Assembly (NCBI GenBank): GCA_965262255.1
Contig: OZ253505.1
Span: 1,736,001 to 1,800,000, forward strand
DNA: 64,000 bases
Direction: 5' to 3'
Source: JANQQC01 sp965262255
Lineage (GTDB): Bacteria; Pseudomonadota; Alphaproteobacteria; Caulobacterales; Hyphomonadaceae
Below, piece after piece: positions 58,301-64,000 of the stretch. The notes under the pieces are model-generated. The model saw nothing but the letters and a program-made list of their open reading frames with translations, was not told the origin of the DNA and did no database searches. Position numbers and translations under genes: made by a program. Position 1 is the first letter of the stretch. Every line of letters begins with the position of its first letter.

Positions 58301-61300
58301 CAAAAAGCACAAATAATGGAAATATAACGGTCACCTCCAATGCTGTAACGGCATCAGCAGGACACGGAATCTACGTTGATAATACCTCGACCGGTGCAAT
58401 AATAATAAATGCAACCGGAACCGTTGAAGGTTCAGGGGCCGGTAAACACGGAATTTTTGCCAAGAACGCGGCAGCAGGAACCTCCGTAACCGTTACCGCT
58501 AGTGCAGTTACAGGATCAGCACACGGAATTCGTGTCAATAATCTCGGCACTGGAAATACCTCTATAACGGCCAATGGAACGGTGACAGGGAAGGGTGCTG
58601 AAGGAATCTTCGTTCAAAATACGACCAACGCCAATGTTTCAGTCACAACACAAGCTGTTGCAGGAGGAAGTGGTACTGGGAACAGCGATGTCGGTCACGG
58701 TATCTATGTTACGAAAACAAATACAGGGACTGTCAGCATAAATGCTCGCGGAACTGTCACGGGTAGCGGAACGGGCAAACACGGAATTTTCGCTAAACTT
58801 ACAGACACAAGCGGAACGTCTCTAACGATCACTGCAAACTCAGTTACAGGCCCAGCAAGTGGTATTCGAGCGGAATCTTCCGGTTCGGGAACGTTGACAG
58901 TTTCCGCTAGTGGCACAGTTACGGGTAAAGGCGCGGATGCAATCTTTGTCGACAATAACGAGACTGGTAACGTGCAAGTGTCTGCCGCGACCGCAATTTC
59001 TGAGAGTGGGCACGGTATTGCCGTCGTCAACGACAAAACGGGTTCCGTTACGATCAATTCATCTGTTAGCGTGACGGGTTCGGGAACAGGCAAACACGGA
59101 ATAAGTGTTCTGAACGCTATAACTACTGGGGCTTCTGCCGTTACACTTGGTGTTACTGCTGTTACTGGCTCTGCCGGAAATGGTATTTATATCAAGCAAA
59201 CAAATAGTGGTGCCGTCGAAGTTACTAATACCGGGGCTGTTGCAGGAAACGCTGGCTACGGAATTCATGTGAGTGCTTCAAACTCGCAGTCTGTTATTAC
59301 AGTAAGTGCTAGAGGAGCGGTGACAGGTTCGGGAACAGGCAAAGACGGAGTTCGAATCCAAAGAACTGGGGGCGGTACTGTTAATTTCAGTTTATCCGGG
59401 ACGATCACGGGCTCGGCAGCTCACGGACTGCACATATCAAACATCACAGATGGAACCTTAACGGTATCTGTAACAGGTAACTCTGCTGGGGATATTAAAG
59501 GCCTTGGAGCGACTAGTCACGCAATCTATGTCGTCGACTCAGGAACAGGTGGTATATCTCTTACTGTCAGTTCCGCCGGTGATGATCATAGAGCCGGTAC
59601 AAATGGCCACGGAATAATGGTCAAAAATACGGGTGGCGGTGCAATCTCCGTTGATTCAAGAGGAGCGAATTTTGTACTTGCCGCTGGTAAAGACGGTATC
59701 CACGTCAATAATGGGACAGCGACTTCTGCTACAACTCCGACTACGACAATCTCGGCGCTTGGTGTCACAGGGAAACAACGCGGGATTTATGCTGTCAACA
59801 ACAATAACGCAGACCTGAAGATCACCGCAACTGGCACAGTTTTAGGGGAAGGCGGAGACGGTATTCAGTTCAAAAGTCTCGGTAATGGGAAAGCAGTTAT
59901 TGAAACTGCCGCTGTCACGAGTAGTGCGGGTCATGGAATCTACGGTAGTGTTGCGACCGGGACTAACGCGTCTGCTTGGATCACAGCCTCAGGTACGGTC
60001 ACAGGTTCGGGGGCTGGAAAGCACGGCATTTACCTAAACAGTAGTGCTGCTTCAAATAATGTGAAAGTCGAGACTAACGCGGTAACAGGCTCAGCCGATG
60101 GTATTCGCGTTAAAGCCAAAGGTAGCGAAGGGACATCAATCAAAAATACCGGAGCTGTACTCGGTAACGCTGGCCACGGTATTCACGCTGACCTCGGAAA
60201 TACAACAGTAACAATAACGGCCGATGGAACGGTAACGGGTTCTGGAGCGGCGACGAGCGACGGTATCCATGTCGTAACAGAGAGCAATGTCAAAGTTACG
60301 CTCGATATCAATGAATCCGTCACGGGTTCGGGTGATGCTGTTCAGGTTTCGAAATCTGTAGCGGGCGGTCTTATCGTTGAGGTGGATGTCGCGTCTGGTA
60401 AAACTGTTAAAGGCTCCGGTGCGCATGCTTTCAATATTTCCGATACCGGTGCTGGTAATCTCGATGTCAAAGTAACCAGTCAGGGAACGATTTCAGCAGG
60501 GTCTCCAACCGGTGCTAACAATTTTGGCCACGGAATACTCGCTCAGAATACAGGTGGAGGATCGGTTAAAGTTGACACGAAAGCCGGTACTTTCACAGTT
60601 AATGGCGGAAACGGCAACGCTATTCACGTCGTAAATGGAACGGGTGGAACAACCGCTCTTACTGTTGAAGCGGCGGCTGTGACAGGGCAAGGCGGCGGTA
60701 TTCATGCTGCGCAAGGCGGCACCGGTGATATTTCAATAACCGCAACCGGTGCGATTGATGGAAAAGGCGGAGACGGTATCAACGCGAAAACGACAGGTGC
60801 TGGAAACATTACAATCACCGTTGCAGGTGTGTCTGGTGGTTCAAGTACGGGTGCAAGCAATATTGGCCACGGTATATTTGCTGAGACAGGTACCGGAACA
60901 ATAAGTATTAGTGCAAGTGCTGCCGTATCCGGTTCTGGTGCAGCGAAATCAGGTATCTATGCAAAAAATACTTCCAATGGTACGACCATAACAATTACCT
61001 CTAATGCAGTGACTGGCGGTCAGCACGGTATGCACATCGTTCAAGCAGGTAATGGGGCCTTAACAATTACGAATACCGGCGCTGTGCTTGGAAGTGCAGG
61101 GATGGGAATTAAATTGGGATCGTCGAACTCAGCTGTGGTCGAGACAGTTAATGTGCAAGGAGCAGTAACAGGTACAGGAAATGGCAATGCTGGGATTGAA
61201 TCCTTTCGAGCTACTGGAGGAACATTAACTCTGAATCTATCTGCAACGGTAAAAGGAACGAATCATCACGGTGTAAAGTTTGAAGATACCGCTGGGGGAA

Positions 61301-64000
61301 CGGCTAATAACCATACCTTGAATGTTACGGCTAATTCTTCGGGGAATATTCATGGCCTAGATGGCGATGCAATTCATGTGTTTAATAGAGGTTCAGGAAA
61401 CTTGGTAATTACTGTTAGTTCGGCAGCAACTGACAATAGAGCAAAGAATGATTTCATTTTCGGTGTGGCGACTGGTGATGGTGGGGTAACTATAAATACA
61501 ACTGCACAAGATTTAACCCTAGCAGCTGGCCGAGATGGTGTTTACGGAAAGACTCAAGGCAAAGGAAGCCTTACGATCAGTACAAAAGCAGTTACGGGAG
61601 TGCGCAGGGCAATTAACGCGGAAACGCGAGGCTCTGGACTTCTCAAAATTGCAGCGACTGGCCAGTTGAGGGGCAGTGCGAACGTTATTAACGCATTGAG
61701 TAGGGGTAGTGGAAATATCGATATTGATCTCACGACTTTATCGGCGGCGAACGGGACAGGTGTTTTTGTTAGAAATAACACTACCGGAACAATTAACGTA
61801 AAAGCAACCGGTACGGTCAGTGCTGGAGATGTGGGTATATTTCTATATATACCCACTTCAGCTAACGGAGCAGCGTCCGACCTGACCGTAGAAGCAAATG
61901 CGCTAACGACTGCCGGTGATGGGGTTCGTATTTCCGACGAAGGGGGTACAGGTAATGTTTCGGTTAACGTAACTGGAGCAGTAGCGGTAAGCGGTAACGG
62001 TAAAAACGGAGTTACAGTAATCAAAAACAGAACCGGAAATGTTACTGTTTCGACGACAAGCACTGTGACAACGCAATCTGGAAGAGGAATTTACATAAAT
62101 AAGTCTGGAGCCGGGAACATTTCGGCTCTTCCGACCGCTACGGTGACGAGTTCAGGTTCGACCGGGGTTGGAATTGATATAGATCATTCAGGGACATCTG
62201 CTACTGCGACGATTACCGTTTCGACAAATGCAGTCAATGCGTCCGGTGCACGAGGCATATTTATTAATAGTGCAGTTGGTGGTGCTATTAACGTAACAAA
62301 TACCGGAGCCGTAACCGGTGGGAATGGTCACGGCATTCAAATCCATACGACAAACTCTACATCGGTTGTCACAGTCTCAGCCAAAGCCGCAGTTGAAGGA
62401 AAAGGTGCTTCTAATGACGGAATGCATTTGTCTCGAACTGGCGGTGGGAGTACCATTGTTGATATCGATGAGAATGTTACGGGGTCTGGCGATGGGGTTA
62501 ATATAATCAATGATGGCTCGAGAAATTTCTCAGCTTCTGTAGATATTGCGGCTGGAAAAACACTGAAAGGTTCCGGAGCACACGCAATTCATGTCGAAGA
62601 AAAATCTGCTGGCAATGTTAATCTCACTGTAACCAACCTGGGAACTATTGAGGCAGGATCACCTACAGGAGCTAATAATTTTGGTCATGGAATATACGTT
62701 GTCAATACGGGAGGGGGTTCAGTAGATGTCGATACGACAGCTAGCAGTTTCATAATGAACGCTGGTAATGGTGATGGTATCAATGTTAAAAACAGCGGTA
62801 ACACAGCAACGTCCTTAACGATCGAAACCGTAGCGGTAACAGGTAAGAACAGAGGAATCTTTGCTCGTCAAGAAGGCTCAGGTGCTGTCGTCATCAATAC
62901 CTCAGGAGCAATAATCGGGCAAGGGGGAGATGGTATTGGTATTAATCAAACAACTGCATCGGCGACCGGGGCTGTCACTCTGACAAATACGGGAACGGTC
63001 ACTGGAGACACCGGACACGGTATATATATAGATAACAGCACGTCAGCCGGGCTGCATACGATTAATGTTCAAGGGCAAGTTGAAGGAAAAGGTACCAGCA
63101 AAGCCGGTATAAGAGCAGACCGCTCAACAGGTGGAACTATCACTCTAAATCTTTCGGCGACAGTTAAAGGTAAACAAGATGGACTTGATTTGTCCAACAC
63201 GACTGGCGGTTCAAACGACTTAACCATTAATGTTATTGCAGACGCTTCTGGACATATGCAAGGTGTTGACCGAGACGCATTGAGGGTTTATGCAAAAGGG
63301 TCGAATAATCTTACGGTGACGGTTAGTTCGGCCGCGACAAACAATAGAGCTGGTACAGCAGGGGACGGCATTCGAGTTGAAAAGCGAAGTGGAACAGCCA
63401 CAATCGATACCGAAGACGAAGATTTTACGCTTTCAGCTGGTCGAGACGGAATTTATGCCCTACTCAACAATCAAGGGACAACTCTTACGATTAAGACAAA
63501 AGGCGTAACCGCTCCAGGAAGAGCGATTAATGCTACGAGCTCTGGTTCTGGTTTACTTAAAATTACCGCGAGCGGTACTCTTTCAGGATCCGGAGAAACA
63601 CTTAAAGTGTCGAGTACAGGGTCTGGTAATATCGATGTAGATGTGGCAGCTGTGTCGGCAAGTTCAGGTACAGGTATATTTGTCTCTAACAATAATACAG
63701 GAACCGTCGATATTAAGACGACAGGAACCATAACGGCTGGAGATGTTGGTATTCTTGTGCGTCAGTCGAGCGCAAGCGGAACGACAATAGATGTTGATGC
63801 GGTTGCGATCACATCAAGCGGGAGTGCAATCAGAGTCGAAGATTCCGGTGCTGGTGCGGTGACTATTTCGGCGAGTGGTGCTCTGGCAGTGTCTGGAGCC
63901 AATAAAGACGGAGTTGTTGTTGTAAAATCAAACAGCGGTACCGTCACGATTTCGACATCCAGTACCGTTACCACAGCAAATGGACATGGGATATTCGTTG
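52363..64000 (+). CDS. Giant repetitive autotransporter-like surface protein, 5' part
   Basis: Open from GTG 52363 to the window edge: 3,879 codons and unfinished; the frame was checked at several points, including the last codons (GHGIFV). N terminus: about 40 charged residues, a hydrophobic segment (VGVLTYAPALLTLATLVGAV then A) ending near ANAQ, i.e. an extended signal peptide. Then a proline-rich linker (PPGPPGSPPPPSPPPPGP), then thousands of residues of Gly/Thr/Ser/Ala/Val repeats such as GSGTGKHGIFAKN and GHGIYV, which suggest a right-handed beta-helix passenger. No C-terminal barrel is visible, so the export route is inferred. Likely an adhesin or surface-shield protein. Reverse-strand open frames inside it are repeat artefacts. 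Confidence 0.85.
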   Translation, partial: MSKEFSADKHLESVESDRLRRSEWMSHSLLRGGRLAKASVGVLTYAPALLTLATLVGAVATFSDGASEANAQHQCLFMPCNLPGPTPPVPPGPPGSPPPPSPPPPGPLPPQPPAPAPPPPVSPCTESSSSTGTFNCIGTISTVQSLTASTSTNLIVNLDDSATVSISSIGAVAGFSLTGSGSNGVKFVQEASGNALSFAGGTGANASGVVGTASGYVSITVTGDITLTGSSADAAAVAAKSSTSGNVTVNVQGITSSGYGVYAFATSGTTTVVATGTINAGGKGIYVYTKSGNVAVTASTISSDSDGIYVFSKAGTITIATTGDVSSEDSRSVYIKNEGAGAVSLDLSGDLSASGSAAFIKFDNSSSTVKSVTIEGSSSNSITSSSDAIAVTNSGGGGVTVSISGSPDLKPGNNKHGIFVSSNSGSLFVNTKSTSTIENSTGDDAIHVVNGTGGTTLKVETVAVTGKKAGINATQSGTGILTVTSTGKVDGDSGSGLDLETTGNGAVNVTVGEVEGGVYGVSFSSTGNGAVTIKTGVVNAPRAGIVARTSGGNATVTISASGAVSASIVGESRTQLREAVFVSAAKAVTINTKAITSNGGAALEVRNSDGNTTVVVSGEVFSHKNGIDIKNTGPGNISLTTTGRIRSGFDSGSSTIYSSGDAILLINSGGGSISVSTGNTVHGSGNYGTAAIYAKNDSSSDSSITITANNIEASGDGIVADNKGSGNTIIKTAGTILGKSGYGIWAISRNTSNIEISAANTVTGQSGHAIYADNQNSGTILITAANTVAVTGNNSAGWSGIFVKNAASGSTVTLETNAVTGAAHGIIIQNSGSGTQTVTNTGAVLGKAGHGIYVDSSNSAAAIFVNVRGTATGSGTMGDGVRVKRTSGGAATINASATIKGNANHGVHVSNTSANNLTVSVVANASGHIQGVGAGSHGIYATNAGAGNLTVTVNSQATNNRAGSTGHGIFAKNSGGGSVSVDTRTRSFVLAAGGDAINVSNTGTATSVTVSTNVVTGKTRGIYVLNAGTSGISISATGTITGQGGAGIHAKSTGQGNIAVTTAAVTSSAGHGIHAENTSTGTINVTATGTVTGSGTNGHGVYVNSATGGTGITVNTAAVTSEGNGIRIKNLSSGDLAIVATGNIRAGGPVYIYSKGGGGINVQLNGAYATADSHGIEINNTATTGTSGVSLSSSTAVTGSGTGKHGAYVKNANASADITVTLNAVTGPTHGIFVENSTHTGSISIQNSGAVIGNSGHGIYVKTGGTGSTTITAAANVTGSGTNRRGIHVARSGGGATLIKVSDGITVTGNASHGISFVGTAGNATFGIVASGTTNAGNIKGTGAGSHAIYALDSGAGNLSVSISAYGTNTAGAGGHGVAAKNTGGGQSLLEVNGNFTISTGSFAVHLNQTSGTTATVSTKSTISGAGGGIYLANAGTGLTKISAAGAVTGGKGVHVKSTGAGNIDIDTKAVTGSAGHGIHIENTTGGTINLDPDGDVEGKGSSNHGIVIDNDASAGVLTLNLKKVTGAARGLYVDHDSSANVNINLSGAVEGKAGHGVHVEASNSGSTITISAKDSVEGKGGTNHGINVARSGGGSVTIDIDDDVTGAGDGVNVSNTTANNLTVSIDVASGKTLKGSDNAIVANDSGTGNLSLTVSSQGTISAGTANDEAGITATNSGGGSLTLNTDDGAFTVVGNRAIYVKNESTTTTISTAAVTGAKAGVVVKQTGDGVLTIGATGTITGQSGTGLDVYVTGDGATNINVSGLSGTTYGFLGEIRGDGAFTMTAASVTGENDGISIDGTQGNASITVNATGTVTAGQNSYYGGIYVSSNKAISVTAVAVTSKRKGIYIVSAGGNIEITSAGDVTGEAGEGIYANNKGVGGISITASGVTGSGYHGIYATNSGAGAISISASDSVSGSGSNQHGILAKNTVAAGSSITITSNAVTGSASAIRAENPGAGNIEINATGTLTSKAGDGIFAKSTNNGNITVTSNAVTASAGHGIYVDNTSTGAIIINATGTVEGSGAGKHGIFAKNAAAGTSVTVTASAVTGSAHGIRVNNLGTGNTSITANGTVTGKGAEGIFVQNTTNANVSVTTQAVAGGSGTGNSDVGHGIYVTKTNTGTVSINARGTVTGSGTGKHGIFAKLTDTSGTSLTITANSVTGPASGIRAESSGSGTLTVSASGTVTGKGADAIFVDNNETGNVQVSAATAISESGHGIAVVNDKTGSVTINSSVSVTGSGTGKHGISVLNAITTGASAVTLGVTAVTGSAGNGIYIKQTNSGAVEVTNTGAVAGNAGYGIHVSASNSQSVITVSARGAVTGSGTGKDGVRIQRTGGGTVNFSLSGTITGSAAHGLHISNITDGTLTVSVTGNSAGDIKGLGATSHAIYVVDSGTGGISLTVSSAGDDHRAGTNGHGIMVKNTGGGAISVDSRGANFVLAAGKDGIHVNNGTATSATTPTTTISALGVTGKQRGIYAVNNNNADLKITATGTVLGEGGDGIQFKSLGNGKAVIETAAVTSSAGHGIYGSVATGTNASAWITASGTVTGSGAGKHGIYLNSSAASNNVKVETNAVTGSADGIRVKAKGSEGTSIKNTGAVLGNAGHGIHADLGNTTVTITADGTVTGSGAATSDGIHVVTESNVKVTLDINESVTGSGDAVQVSKSVAGGLIVEVDVASGKTVKGSGAHAFNISDTGAGNLDVKVTSQGTISAGSPTGANNFGHGILAQNTGGGSVKVDTKAGTFTVNGGNGNAIHVVNGTGGTTALTVEAAAVTGQGGGIHAAQGGTGDISITATGAIDGKGGDGINAKTTGAGNITITVAGVSGGSSTGASNIGHGIFAETGTGTISISASAAVSGSGAAKSGIYAKNTSNGTTITITSNAVTGGQHGMHIVQAGNGALTITNTGAVLGSAGMGIKLGSSNSAVVETVNVQGAVTGTGNGNAGIESFRATGGTLTLNLSATVKGTNHHGVKFEDTAGGTANNHTLNVTANSSGNIHGLDGDAIHVFNRGSGNLVITVSSAATDNRAKNDFIFGVATGDGGVTINTTAQDLTLAAGRDGVYGKTQGKGSLTISTKAVTGVRRAINAETRGSGLLKIAATGQLRGSANVINALSRGSGNIDIDLTTLSAANGTGVFVRNNTTGTINVKATGTVSAGDVGIFLYIPTSANGAASDLTVEANALTTAGDGVRISDEGGTGNVSVNVTGAVAVSGNGKNGVTVIKNRTGNVTVSTTSTVTTQSGRGIYINKSGAGNISALPTATVTSSGSTGVGIDIDHSGTSATATITVSTNAVNASGARGIFINSAVGGAINVTNTGAVTGGNGHGIQIHTTNSTSVVTVSAKAAVEGKGASNDGMHLSRTGGGSTIVDIDENVTGSGDGVNIINDGSRNFSASVDIAAGKTLKGSGAHAIHVEEKSAGNVNLTVTNLGTIEAGSPTGANNFGHGIYVVNTGGGSVDVDTTASSFIMNAGNGDGINVKNSGNTATSLTIETVAVTGKNRGIFARQEGSGAVVINTSGAIIGQGGDGIGINQTTASATGAVTLTNTGTVTGDTGHGIYIDNSTSAGLHTINVQGQVEGKGTSKAGIRADRSTGGTITLNLSATVKGKQDGLDLSNTTGGSNDLTINVIADASGHMQGVDRDALRVYAKGSNNLTVTVSSAATNNRAGTAGDGIRVEKRSGTATIDTEDEDFTLSAGRDGIYALLNNQGTTLTIKTKGVTAPGRAINATSSGSGLLKITASGTLSGSGETLKVSSTGSGNIDVDVAAVSASSGTGIFVSNNNTGTVDIKTTGTITAGDVGILVRQSSASGTTIDVDAVAITSSGSAIRVEDSGAGAVTISASGALAVSGANKDGVVVVKSNSGTVTISTSSTVTTANGHGIFV

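Noticed and set aside
52791..63974. Many long open frames on the minus strand, rich in Val/Pro/Thr/Ala
   Set aside because: They mirror the repeat codons of the giant plus-strand gene, lack ribosome sites and change frame with every repeat.
1..64000. CRISPR array
   Set aside because: No run of short direct repeats with unique spacers was seen. The 22-bp-spaced GTGTTT repeats are only three and the giant gene's repeats are coding.

Overview
This is bacterial DNA of moderate-to-low G+C (about 40-45% by eye; not counted). A giant surface-exported protein, QatABCD, IS1595-, IS256- and IS481-type elements and secreted or membrane proteins suggest a Gram-negative, probably a proteobacterium; I cannot name the genus. 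No rRNA, tRNA or core metabolic genes were recognised. Many decayed insertion sequences, three small non-autonomous (MITE-like) elements and broken genes point to a plastic accessory region in a genome with heavy IS activity.

Layout. (1) 0.1-4.2 kb, minus strand: a compact cluster of GIY-YIG nuclease-like, metallo-beta-lactamase-fold, membrane-anchored patatin-like phospholipase and SEC-C proteins. Divergent from it at 4.3-5.2 kb are an XRE repressor and an ImmA/IrrE-type protease, with three 22-bp-spaced operator-like repeats between. (2) 5.9-16.4 kb, plus strand: two very large proteins of about 1360 residues (a HigA-type HTH joined to a nuclease-like domain; a Cap4/DUF4297-like nuclease joined to a P-loop STAND-type ATPase), with an AbiGi/DUF2971-like protein and a KTSC protein between. 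(3) 16.4-18.5 kb, minus: an IS3 remnant, then an RNase H/RuvC-fold protein overlapping a Ser/Thr protein kinase. (4) 18.7-23.6 kb: an IS graveyard (tandem repeats, an intact IS481-like transposase, a 223-bp MITE, broken IS256 and IS481 copies). (5) 23.7-26.4 kb: an SMC-like AAA ATPase. (6) 26.4-41.8 kb: an 11-kb cargo segment between two inverted copies of the same decayed IS. The cargo holds a MunI/EcoRI-like restriction enzyme with an MT-A70 methyltransferase, two TcmP proteins (one split at an A8 run), a Gp37/Gp68 protein, an IS481 with a perfect 6-bp target duplication and a CoiA-like protein. (7) 42.0-47.0 kb: a complete QatABCD anti-phage operon. (8) 47.07-51.15 kb: a 4.1-kb IS1595-type transposon with 27-bp perfect inverted repeats carrying two DNA methyltransferases. 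One is an MTase-HNH fusion whose start codon is out of frame because of a G9 tract, a likely phase-variation switch. (9) 52.4 kb to the window edge: the start of a giant repetitive export protein of more than 3,879 codons.

Regions 1-8 read as a defence island: nucleases, STAND-type ATPases, restriction-modification, Qat, a kinase and an abortive-infection-like protein, assembled and rearranged by IS elements. The giant adhesin-like gene has a clearly different, repeat-rich composition. The best candidates for undescribed systems are the GIY-YIG/MBL/patatin/SEC-C cluster, the kinase/RuvC-fold pair, the HigA-nuclease fusion and the transposon-borne, G-tract-switched MTase-HNH protein.
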